Shown here: positions 52,540 through 61,802 of the stretch, piece by piece
Layout: every line of letters begins with the position of its first letter
How positions within the stretch are numbered: the first letter of the stretch is position 1
Assembly: GCA_964648795.1 (NCBI GenBank)
Contig: CAZYMB010000009.1
Span: forward strand, 10,855-74,854
DNA: 64,000 bases
Direction: 5' to 3'
DNA from: JAHDDW01 sp964648795
GTDB lineage: Bacteria; Actinomycetota; Acidimicrobiia; Acidimicrobiales; SZUA-35
Notes under the pieces: model-generated
The model's database searches: none
What the model saw: the letters and a program-made list of their open reading frames with translations, nothing else
What the model was told of the DNA's origin: nothing
Made by a program: the position numbers and the translations under genes

Positions 52540-53499
52540 TTACTGGCTTGAATTTAGATGCTGTCTAAAGTGAGCGATTGTTGACTTCAGTCCATCTTCC
52601 AGAGAAACCTCTGGTTCCCAATCAAGAAGAGATCTGGCAAGGGTCAGGTCAGGACAGCGTCGCTTGGGGTCATCTTGGGGAAGTGGCTTAGTTTCAATGG
52701 CACTGCTCGAGCCTGCCAACTGGACAACCTTTTGTCCTAAGGCTGCCACTGTGGTCTCTTCAACTCCACCAATGTTTATCGGTCCAGTTTCAGACGATTT
52801 GATCAAACGCATCAGCCCCTCAATCTGATCGTCAATAAAACAGAAGGTACGAGTTTGTTCTCCTTTGCCATAGATGTTCAATGGTTCGTTTCTCAGCGCA
52901 GCTGCTATGAAGTTTGTAACCACCCGCCCATCGTCTATGCGCATTGCTGGACCGTAGGTATTGAATATACGCGCAATGCAAACATCTACGTTGTGGGTTG
53001 CCTTATACGCCATGGTCATTGCTTCGGCGTACCGTTTGGCTTCGTCGTAAACCCCTCGAGGTCCCAGTGGATTTACGTTACCCCAATATGACTCTGGCTG
53101 CGGGTGTACGAGCGGGTCTCCGTAGACCTCCGAGGTCGATGCCAGAAGGAACCGGGCAGACTTTGCCTTAGCGAGACCCAACATGTTGTGTGTACCGAGT
53201 CCTCCTACTTTAAGGATTTGAATTGGCAGACGTTCAAAATCATCCGGACTAGCTGGTGAGGCCAAGTGTAAAACTAGGTCAACGTCTGAGTCGACTAGGA
53301 CAGGATTAGAAACATCTTGAGACAGAAACTTCATTGCGCCGCTACTAACTAGATCAGCAATGTTGCCCATCGAACCGGTAGAGAGATTGTCAACACCTAT
53401 GACGTGGTAGCCATCGCTAACCAGGCGATGGCAGATGTGCGAGCCGATAAATCCAGCAGCTCCAGAGACTACTGCTGTTGGGTTAGCTTGAGATGCCAC
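52540..53499 (-). CDS. UDP-glucuronate decarboxylase (UDP-xylose synthase)
   Basis: A 319-residue SDR enzyme converting UDP-glucuronate to UDP-xylose. Rossmann GAAGFIGSHICHRL, then HLASPASPDDFERLPIQIL, LLASTSEVYGDPLVHPQPE, YWGNVNPLGPRGVYDEAKR (YxxxK) and ARIFNTYGPAM, all strong hallmarks of the UXS family. It overlaps the UDP-glucose dehydrogenase gene by 17 bp, so the two steps UDP-Glc to UDP-GlcA to UDP-Xyl are coupled. Complete. Confidence 0.93.
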   Translation of the reverse strand: MASQANPTAVVSGAAGFIGSHICHRLVSDGYHVIGVDNLSTGSMGNIADLVSSGAMKFLSQDVSNPVLVDSDVDLVLHLASPASPDDFERLPIQILKVGGLGTHNMLGLAKAKSARFLLASTSEVYGDPLVHPQPESYWGNVNPLGPRGVYDEAKRYAEAMTMAYKATHNVDVCIARIFNTYGPAMRIDDGRVVTNFIAAALRNEPLNIYGKGEQTRTFCFIDDQIEGLMRLIKSSETGPINIGGVEETTVAALGQKVVQLAGSSSAIETKPLPQDDPKRRCPDLTLARSLLDWEPEVSLEDGLKSTIAHFRQHLNSSQ

Positions 53500-54760
53500 G
53501 ATGGCTGAAGCCCTTACGGCTAAGCAACTTGGGGTTCAGGATGCCTCTCGCATCGACTATTGCAGGCTTAGTCATAACTTCTGCAAGTTTCGCAAAATCT
53601 AGTTCGTTGAACTCTGACCACTCTGTCAGGACAGCCACCACAGAAGCGTCCTTAGCCGCTGAATACGGGTCTGTTTCTACTTTGACCCCTAGGTGTGGCA
53701 CCGATCTCTCTAACGCTGCCAAATCAATAACCGGGTCATAGGCAGTAACTTCAAGCCCAGCGGCTACTAGCCGTTGCGCTACTTCAATTGCCGGCGAGTT
53801 CCTAAGGTCGTCGGTACCCGCTTTGAATGTCAGACCAAAAACGGCAACCTTTTCCGAGCTAGCCGAATCAATCACCTTTTGAGCTACACGCTCAAACTGC
53901 TCTTCGTTGATGTTTAAGACTTCGTCTAAGAAGTTGAACTCATAGCCGGCATCTTGAGCTATTCGCCGAAGTGCTACCGTGTCTTTCGGGAAGCAGCTCC
54001 CACCCCAACCTGGACCTGGGCTCAGGAAGTTGTTACCGATACGATGATCAGCCCCAACACCTTTGACGACATCATCGACATTTGCTCCAACCCTTTCACA
54101 AATCTCGCCAATGGCGTTTATGTACGAGAGCTTTGAGGCAAGGAAAGCGTTTGACGCATACTTTATTAGCTCAGCAGACAATGGGTCAGTGATAAGAATT
54201 GGGGCGGCGATCTTTGCATAGAGTGACGCCACTCTGACCGCAGCATCGTGATCATCGGCGCCGATCACGACTCGATCTGGATCTAAGAAGTCACTAACGG
54301 CTGTTCCTTCTCTTAGGAACTCTGGATTCGAGACGACAAACACATCATCTCGGTTCAAGGCTTGGGAAACAACTGTCGTTGACCCAACGGGAACGGTCGA
54401 TTTATTGACCACTACCGAACCAGCCGGAAGCAGAGGGGCAATCTCTTCTGCCGCTGCGGTTAGGTAGGTCAGGTCAGCTGAACCGTCTTCACTCTGCGGA
54501 GTTGGAACACAAAGATAATGAAACTCTGCATCTTTTGCAGCTGTTTGCGCACCGACAACGAACGATAGATTTTCGGCTTCAACCGCTTCTTCTACAACAC
54601 CCTGCAAGCCTGCTTCAACAATCGGAATTTCGCCACGGTTTAGTCTGGCGATTTTCTCTGCGTCGATATCAGCACATGTGACTTCGTGGCCCAACGAGGC
54701 AAAACAAGCTCCCGACGTTAGCCCGACATAGCCGGTTCCGATTACAGAGATTTTTGCCAT
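53483..54760 (-). CDS. ugd: UDP-glucose 6-dehydrogenase
   Basis: A 425-residue enzyme oxidising UDP-glucose to UDP-glucuronate with two NAD+. N-terminal ISVIGTGYVGLTSGACFASL. The middle has SNPEFLREGTAVSDFLDPD, then ELIKYASNAFLASKLSYINA. The catalytic Cys is in FLSPGPGWGGSCFPKDT, and GLTFKAGTDDLRNSPA is in the C-terminal domain. Feeds the UDP-xylose synthase encoded next to it. A hairpin lies between its start and the upstream LCP gene. Confidence 0.96.
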   Translation of the reverse strand: MAKISVIGTGYVGLTSGACFASLGHEVTCADIDAEKIARLNRGEIPIVEAGLQGVVEEAVEAENLSFVVGAQTAAKDAEFHYLCVPTPQSEDGSADLTYLTAAAEEIAPLLPAGSVVVNKSTVPVGSTTVVSQALNRDDVFVVSNPEFLREGTAVSDFLDPDRVVIGADDHDAAVRVASLYAKIAAPILITDPLSAELIKYASNAFLASKLSYINAIGEICERVGANVDDVVKGVGADHRIGNNFLSPGPGWGGSCFPKDTVALRRIAQDAGYEFNFLDEVLNINEEQFERVAQKVIDSASSEKVAVFGLTFKAGTDDLRNSPAIEVAQRLVAAGLEVTAYDPVIDLAALERSVPHLGVKVETDPYSAAKDASVVAVLTEWSEFNELDFAKLAEVMTKPAIVDARGILNPKLLSRKGFSHRGISS

Positions 54761-54828
54761 CAGATCAAACTCTCACTCAATACTCAACGCACGAGACTAG
54801 TCCACTTGGACAAAACCTACCTAATCTT

Positions 54829-54853
54829 GGCCTTGTTTACTAAGAAACAAGCC
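54829..54853 (-). terminator. Hairpin between the LCP gene and ugd
   Basis: CTTGTTT (54832-54838) pairs with AAACAAG (54845-54851) around a 6-nt loop, with two more G-C pairs outside a one-base bulge. It lies 36 bp after the LCP stop on the minus strand. No T run follows, so it may be an mRNA-end or processing element rather than an intrinsic terminator. Confidence 0.35.
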
Positions 54854-54888
54854 ACAAGCTCGAGGCCCGCAACGGCTTGGTGAACCAG

Positions 54889-56376
54889 TTACTGGCAGAT
54901 AGACGAATTTGGACCAATTGGTGCTGTTAGCGTCGGCCCTAACGGCGCAAGAGCAGTTTCTGATTCGATAGCTTGAGCAAGGTTCGGGTTGATCTGACGA
55001 AGAGTAGTACTTGGGTTAAGGGCCTCTGGGCTTGGCAACGCCTCCCGGTTGCTTGGTGCGATTATCTCAACATTGCGACCGACGACAAGCTCTGCTTCTA
55101 CGAAAGATGGCTCCAACCCTAAGGCAGTTGCCAGTAGTTCTGCAGCTGAGCGACCATCAGGACTGTGACGGAAGATGTAGGTGTCTTCAAGTCGTTGGCG
55201 TCCACCAAGGTCTCCAACTGAATAGGTCAAATCAAGTGCCGCCAAAACGCTGTCAAGTTCACCTATAGCTTCGCTATCGGTAAGGACGGTAACACCGACT
55301 GTACCAAGGTCGGAGAACTCTGAACCATCAAACAGAGCGAGTATCGGTCTTGCATCTTGGGGTGCCAATACAAGGACTTGGTTCCCTTCTTCCACAGCAT
55401 TAACAACTGGGAGGCTATATGTTTCTAGCCCGCCTGGCTGAAATGAGGTATACCCCTGGACAAGGTCACGAATTGTCCCTGGATTTAGCGATTGATCCAA
55501 TACAACATTTTCTAGCGATGCGGAAATCAAATCATTTAGTACCAATGGGTTCTGCGAGCTAAGCTCGATTCCCCTATTCAAGAGCTGGCGTAGAAAGTCT
55601 TGCTGGCGCTGAATACGACCAAGGTCAGAACTAAAATCTGACTGCCAAGTCCCGTCGGGCAGCTGAGTTTGATAGTTCCTGGATCGCACGTACGCAAGAG
55701 ACTCTTGCGGATTCAAAGTTTGACACCCGGCAAATGGCATCGAGAACCCTGTCTGAGATACGGGCGGAGTGACTAAAGTGTTCAAGTCACGAGCCGGCGC
55801 ATCAAAGTGTATTGCCACTTCACCAACTGCTTCGACTAAACCTTCAAAGCCAGCAAAGTCAACGCTTACAAAATGATGAATGGGGATACCAAAATTGTGT
55901 TCTACAGTTTCGATCAACCGATCAGCGCCACCTGTAGCGAACGTAGCGTTGATTCGACTCGAACGATCTAACCCTGGAATCTCCACCCAGGTATCTCTCG
56001 GTATAGACAGCAACGCCATTTCCCCCGAGCGTTCGTCAAGGTGAGCAACAATTATCACATCAGCGAGCCGGGTTCCCTCTCGCCCGTTACGAATGGGATC
56101 AGAGCTTGAAAGATTGCTAGCAGAGTCGGTGCCAACTAATAGAACGTTTAGAACACGTGACCCCGGCTCTGCACTGACATTCACCAAAGAGTCGTTAAGC
56201 GTCATGCGATTAATCGAGGCAACCTGGTCGTTTGCATAGTAAAGGGTGGCTGCACCAATTACAGCTGCGGCAACAACGAAAACGTTGAGGACGACGACAA
56301 AATAGACATGCCGAGCCCGCTTCGACTTGGGGCGATCCTCTTCGTTTGCCCCATCATAAAAAGAACCCACAACCAA
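54889..56376 (-). CDS. LytR-CpsA-Psr (LCP) family cell-wall glycopolymer ligase
   Basis: A 495-residue membrane-anchored LCP protein that moves glycan chains from lipid carriers to peptidoglycan. Anchor helix VYFVVVLNVFVVAAAVIGAA (about 24-43). LCP core: LNVLLVGTDSAS, RLADVIIVAHLD, ALLSIPRDTWVEIPG, RINATFATGG, QTLNPQESLAYVRSR and DLGRIQRQQDFLRQLL. A LytR_C-like tail is also present. It sits beside the nucleotide-sugar and GT genes, consistent with attaching their product to the wall. Confidence 0.92.
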   Translation of the reverse strand: MVVGSFYDGANEEDRPKSKRARHVYFVVVLNVFVVAAAVIGAATLYYANDQVASINRMTLNDSLVNVSAEPGSRVLNVLLVGTDSASNLSSSDPIRNGREGTRLADVIIVAHLDERSGEMALLSIPRDTWVEIPGLDRSSRINATFATGGADRLIETVEHNFGIPIHHFVSVDFAGFEGLVEAVGEVAIHFDAPARDLNTLVTPPVSQTGFSMPFAGCQTLNPQESLAYVRSRNYQTQLPDGTWQSDFSSDLGRIQRQQDFLRQLLNRGIELSSQNPLVLNDLISASLENVVLDQSLNPGTIRDLVQGYTSFQPGGLETYSLPVVNAVEEGNQVLVLAPQDARPILALFDGSEFSDLGTVGVTVLTDSEAIGELDSVLAALDLTYSVGDLGGRQRLEDTYIFRHSPDGRSAAELLATALGLEPSFVEAELVVGRNVEIIAPSNREALPSPEALNPSTTLRQINPNLAQAIESETALAPLGPTLTAPIGPNSSICQ

Positions 56377-56425
56377 TTACAATAGTTGAATCCAGCACTT
56401 CTCCGGAGCATCTAAGGCATACAAC

Positions 56426-56821
56426 CTAAGCTAGATTTGCGATCGCTTCCGACAGTTCTGCCGCCTGTGAAGCCAGTAATTCTGCTGGCGCCTCAACTTT
56501 GCCTACTTCAAAGTCAGCCATCGAATTTGCAGGTAGTACGTGGATATGACAGTGCGCTACTTCAAACCCTGCGATCAACAAGCCCACTCTGTCAAAATCA
56601 AAGACTTGTTTTTGCGCCTGCCCGACTTTCTGGGCTACCTCCATCAGATGAGCTACCAATTTTGGTTCGGCGTCAGTCCACTCGTCGATCTCTATACGAG
56701 GTACCACGAGACAATGGCCCGGAGTTGCAGGGCGAATGTCCATGAATGCCACACACTCTGAGTCTTCGTATACGAAGTGACCGAGCCGCTCAGAAATTAT
56801 CTTAGAAAATATAGATGCCAT
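56426..56821 (-). CDS. HIT family protein
   Basis: A 131-residue histidine-triad protein, a nucleotide hydrolase/transferase of the Hint or Ap4A-like group. MDIRPATPGHCLVVPR and the signature AHCHIHVLP give the HxHxH catalytic triad. I used the ATG at 56821; the frame extends to 56887 but would overlap the stop of the propeller gene, and the internal start matches the family N-terminus (ASIFSKIISERLGHFVYED). The lid residues follow the usual pattern. Confidence 0.88.
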   Translation of the reverse strand: MASIFSKIISERLGHFVYEDSECVAFMDIRPATPGHCLVVPRIEIDEWTDAEPKLVAHLMEVAQKVGQAQKQVFDFDRVGLLIAGFEVAHCHIHVLPANSMADFEVGKVEAPAELLASQAAELSEAIANLA

Positions 56822-56849
56822 AGCCACCACGCTATAGCGATATGAACTT

Positions 56850-59193
56850 CTATGAGCAGGTTGTCCAGTCTGAGTCACCGTCGCCATATCGAGCTTTAAC
56901 TTGATAAAGCAGATTTACCTCAGTTCTGTTTGAGTCGACGAAGGCACTATCGGCAGCCACTCGACCTCGCCAGTGGAAAGTCCCGTTACCGTTGACTTCA
57001 CGGGTAATTATTACTTCATCTGCATCTGGAATTCCTGTCCAGCTCACATTGACAGAATCACCCTGCACGACAACGGTACAACTAGCTGGAGCAACCAATT
57101 CGACCGGTACATCCCCTGCGTCAACAGCGTCAACAGCGTCAACAGCGTCAACAGCGTCAACAGCGTCAACAGNNNNNNNNNNNNNNNNNNNNNNNNNNNN
57201 NNNNNNNNNNNNNNNNNNNNNNNNNNNNNNNNNNNNNNNNNNNNNNNNNNNNNNNNNNNNNNNNNNNNNNNNCAACAGCGTCAACAGCGTCAACAGCGTC
57301 AACAGCGTCAACAGCGTCAACAGCGTCAACAGCGTCGCCAAGAGTAGTGACCGTTACAGGATCGGAGAACTTTGTTTCTCCCTGGAATCTGACTCTGAAC
57401 TCATATTCAGTTCCGGGCGCAAGGTCTCTTGCTGTGTACCAGTTATCTAGGTCCGTTCCGATAATTTCACCATTCGCTTCGACTTCGATCGGTGCGTCGC
57501 CTTGCCAGTTCAGTACTACAAGTTGTCGTTCGGTTCTAGTTACTCGTAGTCCATCTGGAACTGGCGTGTCATCGATCGCAACATCACACTCGACTAGTTC
57601 CCCAAGAACCCCAGAGTTTCTCGTCTGAACAAAGTATGTTACGTCACCATCTCGAACTGAATCCGTGAAAGTTCCCAGGTTGGCTGACAGTCGCCCACGC
57701 CAGAACTCTCGTGAACCGTCGATAGATCGTCTGACAACTACTTCTTCAGCTGTCCCGTCAGTAGTCCAATTAACAACAAACGAGTTTCCAACTGCCTGGT
57801 AATCGCAAACCTCAATGTCACCGGTAACATCAGCGACATCCGGCGAGAAACGAACGATACCGGACCTAGTTTCACCGCCACCAACAAAGAAATGACCGCC
57901 GGCCCAGACACGCCCATTCGAATCTTCGTTTAGCGCCCAAGCCCCACCTTGACCTTCAATATTAAATGTTTGCGGCACCAGAGTCTCAGTCTCGAGATCA
58001 ATTCCGTACAAACCCTTTACATCTTGTTGTGGTAGCGGCGGGTTCTCAGCAAAGTCGCCGACGTACTGAATGTATTCCTCCCAAGTCTGACGCCCCTCAG
58101 GATCTTCTATGTAACTTCCAAGCTCATACTCCCCGACACTTCCCCAACAGTGACAACCAGCCCAAAGCGTGTTCTCGCCAACAAACATAACCTGGGTATC
58201 GCCACCACGAGCAGACTCGTTATCGCCGAGGCCTCTGTTAGTAAAGTACGAACGTCTTGGAGTTAGTGTCTCAGCATCCAAGATCAAAGTTTGGTGTCCC
58301 TGGCCGCCTACAAATACGGTATCACCATGTAACTGTACGTCATGTTGCCAGGCCGAGAACCCTCTTTCACCAAGATCGTGACGCAGAACGTTAGGTGGCA
58401 ATCCCTGGTCAACATCATCAACTAGTTCGCCATTTACAGTGTCAACAATGGCAAAGAACCTCGCATCTGTATTGCCGTTGATGCCACCGAACTTTCCAGC
58501 TAGGTATACACGATCTCGTGCCTCATCAACCTCTAGGCCAAAGACCAGCTGCCCACCGAGACGAGGAGTGATATCGTCAAAATTGGTTTCTGGAATCCAG
58601 TCGGTATTGATAGCACCTGTATTCGCATCGAATTTGCCGAGACGAGCTAAATCGACGCCCTGAGCTCGACTAAATGTTCCGCCAGCGAAAATCTCGTCAC
58701 CAAGAACATAAACATCGTTGACGCTGGGGCGACCCCAAGAGTTGACGATTCCTGGGTCAAAGGACTGATCTCGTGCCCCAGTTATAGGGTCTATAACCGC
58801 AATACCTCCGGTTAGCTCGCCACCAACGACAAGCTGGCCATCGCTGCGAACGTCGAGTGCATACACGGCGCCATCTAGGTTGGGGGTAAACGAATCTATG
58901 TAGGCGCCCGTCTCGACATCAAAGGCAGCCAAGAAAGAATGGTCGATACGAGTTTCACGACCGGGAGAAACGACTTCGGTAAATTTACCACCAACAAACA
59001 TGCGGCCGTCAAGTTCTTGAAAATCCCAGACGAGTGCTCTAATTGCTCCAGTGTGTTGGCTCACCCAGGCGGTATCCACGTCCCAAATTTGGTCAGGGTC
59101 GTCACTAACCCCTCTTGCTATTGCGACCTGTGCGATGCCAACGACAGCCAAGAAACCGAGACCAATCAGAAACCATTTACTACGTCGCACCAT
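56850..59193 (-). CDS. Secreted beta-propeller protein with FnIII domains (assembly gap inside)
   Basis: A secreted or anchored protein of about 750 residues. A signal/anchor (WFLIGLGFLAVVGIAQVAIA) is followed by beta-propeller-like repeats (GRMFVGGKFTEV, DGQLVVGGELTGG, DEIFAGGTFSRAQG, DRVYLAGKFGG, and so on). Three FnIII-like modules follow: VNWTTDGTAEEVVVRRS, VLNWQGDAPIEVEANGE and, at the C-terminus, VNVSWTGIPDADEVI. A tandem VDA linker precedes the last. The start is ATG 59193; the frame goes on to a TTG at 59226. The 100-N gap falls in the linker. Function unknown; adhesion or polymer binding is likely. Confidence 0.7.
57118..57336 (-). repeat. 9-bp tandem repeat encoding Val-Asp-Ala
   Basis: Perfect 9-bp units gcgtcaaca (plus strand) on both sides of the gap, 55 nt before it and 64 nt after it. 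Read on the minus strand they give a flexible acidic (VDA)n linker. The true copy number is not known. There are no spacers between the units, so it is a tandem repeat and not CRISPR. Confidence 0.9.
57173..57272. other. Assembly gap (100 N) inside the VDA repeat
   Basis: Exactly 100 N in a simple repeat. The left tract is 55 nt and the right tract 64 nt (55 + 9), as expected if a de Bruijn assembly with k = 55 broke on a 9-node cycle. The reading frame is kept if a multiple of 9 (with a 3-nt phase adjustment) bridges the gap. Confidence 0.9.
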
Positions 59194-59258
59194 CAACCAC
59201 CAGTCGCTCAAACCCCTCACAACCAATAGTATCTACGGCACTAAAACGCCATCAACTA

Positions 59259-59307
59259 AAGAACTACCCAAGTCAGGGTTCAAAAAACAGAACCCGACAT
59301 AGTTCTT
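59259..59307 (-). terminator. Long stem-loop between the VWA gene and the propeller gene
   Basis: Nested inverted repeats: AAGAACTA/TAGTTCTT (outer, 8 bp), GTC/GAC (3 bp) and GGGTTC/GAACCC (inner, 6 bp) around an A-rich loop on the plus strand (T-rich on the minus). It follows the VWA gene stop (59330) on the minus strand and precedes the propeller start (59193). It probably ends the moxR-VWA transcript. Confidence 0.55.
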
Positions 59308-59329
59308 CCGAACTAGAGCAAGCCATTCA

Positions 59330-60703
59330 TTAGAGTAGTTCGACGAACCTTTGTAGTTGATTCAGGTTCCGGACTTCATGAATGCTGTCCACATCGTTGG
59401 TGTAGCTGTAGATCACTGAGTCGCTGGTGCCCCACTGATCCTGCGATTCGGGGTTGAGCCAGTAGATACGTTTTGCCCGCTCAGCAATTTTTCGAAAGTC
59501 GCTAACATTTCTGTCGTGGTAGTTATTGCGTGCGTCCCCAAGTACCAAAACTGTAGAGCGAGCGTCTACAACCCCAAGGTGGCGACTGGCAAACGCTGAG
59601 AACACGTTGCCATAGTTTGAATGTCTATCCGGGCCAACCATATTTGCTTGTACTGCTATTTGTCGGGCTGTTTCATCAAAGTCTCGAACAAAGTAATCGG
59701 TAATCTCATCTACCTCATCGATGAATCCGAAGATACGAAGAGAAGTAAGCTCTTCAGATATTGCATGCATAAGGTTCAAGGTAAATTTCGCAAACGTTGC
59801 CACCGAACCTGATAAGTCAGCCAAGACTACAAGTTCCGGCCGGCGTTTAGTTGGCGTCTTATATTTCAGGCGCAGCGGGACACCTTGGGTCTTTGTAGAT
59901 AATTTCGCTGTTGCACGCAGGTCAATCTCTTTGCATTTCTTTTGATGTCGCATGCGCAACCTAGCAGCCAACTTCTTGGCGATTGCTTTGACATGAACCT
60001 CTATCTGTTTTAGTTCTGCATCCGCTGCATAGAGAAAATCGATATCACCAACAGGTTTAGCTCTGTCCAGCGTCGAACTTATTGGGTTAATTGCAGGAGC
60101 CAACAGCATTTGACGCCGACGCAACTCAGCAGCTACTTGATCCTTAAAAAGCTGAGTGAGCCTCCTCAACTCTGAAGGGTCCATCTCAATACCTTCTACG
60201 ATTGCTTCCAGGTCGACTTGCTGCAGCGTATTGAAATAGTGAAAGTTCACTCCTAGTGTCAGATCAGCTATATCGACTGCATACTTACTTACCGCAAGCC
60301 TGGCAACAGTTCGAATCTGTTCCGGGTCACCAGAACCGAGTGCAGAAGCTATTGCCTTACCTATGTCATCTTGGCAATCGACAAATTCAGTATTGGGACT
60401 AAAGATATCTAGTTCAGCCCCGCTGGCTATTCGCTGTTGCTCTATCTTGTCTAGACCTTTCAACTCAAAAGTCTCATTGAACACTCGGTGAAAAGTGTCT
60501 AGGTATTTCTCGTCTTTGACCAAAGCAGATTTCAGAGCTGACCGTAACTGCTCCGATGACGATAACTCAACCAGACCGATCGCCTCTAAAGCAACGACGT
60601 GAGCGTCAATAGAAACAGGAACTCCGGCTTGTTTGAGACGCCGAAACAGTTCTTCAGTACAAGTTCTAAGCACCGAGGGTGTCTCATCGACCACAGTGGT
60701 CAT
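59330..60703 (-). CDS. VWA domain-containing CoxE-like protein
   Basis: A 457-residue protein whose C-terminal part is a von Willebrand A domain. RRPELVVLADLSGSVATFAKF is the modified MIDAS (DxSGSxA), then HAISEELTSLRIFGFIDEVDE and ARSTVLVLGDARNNY for the later ligands. The N-terminal half is helical. The layout is that of CoxE partner proteins that work with MoxR-family AAA ATPases. Its start overlaps the moxR stop by 4 bp, so the two proteins are made together, presumably as a chaperone pair for metalloenzyme or complex assembly. No client gene is adjacent. Confidence 0.85.
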   Translation of the reverse strand: MTTVVDETPSVLRTCTEELFRRLKQAGVPVSIDAHVVALEAIGLVELSSSEQLRSALKSALVKDEKYLDTFHRVFNETFELKGLDKIEQQRIASGAELDIFSPNTEFVDCQDDIGKAIASALGSGDPEQIRTVARLAVSKYAVDIADLTLGVNFHYFNTLQQVDLEAIVEGIEMDPSELRRLTQLFKDQVAAELRRRQMLLAPAINPISSTLDRAKPVGDIDFLYAADAELKQIEVHVKAIAKKLAARLRMRHQKKCKEIDLRATAKLSTKTQGVPLRLKYKTPTKRRPELVVLADLSGSVATFAKFTLNLMHAISEELTSLRIFGFIDEVDEITDYFVRDFDETARQIAVQANMVGPDRHSNYGNVFSAFASRHLGVVDARSTVLVLGDARNNYHDRNVSDFRKIAERAKRIYWLNPESQDQWGTSDSVIYSYTNDVDSIHEVRNLNQLQRFVELL

Positions 60704-61599
60704 AGACCGAGTCGAGCTTTAGCTGATCGGATGTCTTCTGAGTATTTTAGAAGAATTGGCAGGCTAGCCCGCTTGGTGCTTTCATCCAGAGTGCCATCAG
60801 CAGCTAGCTGTGTCCCCAAAGCAACTATCGCTTCGGCCCAGTCGATGGTTTCTGAAACAGACGGCGACTTTCTGAGTGACTCGTCTCGAACTTCGGCTAC
60901 AAAGTCAGCGAGCTGCTGCGAGAGGTTTTCATCTATACCAACAACTCGCAAAGCAACTATTTCTGCTTCTCTTTTGACATCGGGGTAATCGAGGAACAAG
61001 AATAGGCAGCGACGCTTGAGAGCTTCAGAAAGTTCCCTCGTATTGTTGGAAGTCAACACAACAGCTGGCTGGCTCGTTGCAGCCACGGTGCCTAACTCTG
61101 GTATGGAGATCTGAAATTCGCTAAGCGCCTCTAACAGCAGCGCTTCTGTCTCGAGTTCAACTCGATCGACTTCGTCAATTAATAGCAGTTTACTATCGCC
61201 GCCTCTAAGCGCTGATAGGACTGGCCGCTCTAGCAAAAACTCCTCCGAGAATATTTCGCCCTTCGTTTTCGCCCAGCTACTACTAGGTGAATCGGCTGAT
61301 CGGTCATTCTGGATCTTCAAGAGTTGCAGCGAGTAGTCCCACTCGTACAAAGCGTTGGCTGCGTCCAAGCCTTCGTGACATTGCAGACGAACAAGCTCTG
61401 AATTTCGCACTTTGTTGTAGGCCTTGGCGAGTTCCGTCTTACCTGTGCCTGCTGGGCCTTCAACCAGTATTGGTTTACCTAGCTTGTGTGAAAGAAACAG
61501 GACTGTGGCGATTTCTTCGGTTGCGATATACCCGACCGAACTTAGCGCTTCGCTAAGTTGATTTACCGTCGAAAATGTTGCGGGTTGACTCTGTGACAT
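60700..61599 (-). CDS. MoxR family AAA+ ATPase
   Basis: An ATPase of about 299 residues. Walker A is VEGPAGTGKTELAKA, Walker B KLLLIDEVDRVE, sensor 1 VVLTSNNTRELSEALKRRCLFLFLDYP. That order and the sensor motif place it in the MoxR/CoxD branch. I chose the ATG at 61599; the frame continues to 61653. It is co-expressed with the VWA protein, the usual partner. A 203-bp gap upstream separates it from the divergent Rpf-like gene. Confidence 0.88.
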   Translation of the reverse strand: MSQSQPATFSTVNQLSEALSSVGYIATEEIATVLFLSHKLGKPILVEGPAGTGKTELAKAYNKVRNSELVRLQCHEGLDAANALYEWDYSLQLLKIQNDRSADSPSSSWAKTKGEIFSEEFLLERPVLSALRGGDSKLLLIDEVDRVELETEALLLEALSEFQISIPELGTVAATSQPAVVLTSNNTRELSEALKRRCLFLFLDYPDVKREAEIVALRVVGIDENLSQQLADFVAEVRDESLRKSPSVSETIDWAEAIVALGTQLAADGTLDESTKRASLPILLKYSEDIRSAKARLGL

Positions 61600-61802
61600 C
61601 ACTGCAAGGCTACCCTGACAACTAGTTTGACTAGCCCGATCAACTGCTATCAAATTCTAAATTTGTTCTCCTTGAGCAGTCCTACTGCAAACGCTATGGA
61701 AGCTGGTATTTACTCGGTGAAGGAGAACGCTCCAGCAGCAGAAATTATCGAAGAATGACCACGCAATAGCAATTAGCTGGTTTTCATCTAAACTGGTCCA
61801 CT

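Noticed and set aside
57118..57336. CRISPR-like repeat array
   Set aside because: The 9-bp units have no spacers and continue an open reading frame; it is a coding tandem repeat.
61696..61758. A 20-codon ATG-TGA frame in the gap upstream of the Rpf-like gene
   Set aside because: No ribosome-binding site and no hallmark of a known leader or precursor peptide; expected by chance at this length.
61600..61802. A c-di-AMP (ydaO-type) riboswitch upstream of the Rpf-like gene
   Set aside because: Such riboswitches precede many actinobacterial rpf genes, but the conserved GGGGA/CCG...CAGCUAACC blocks are not present here.
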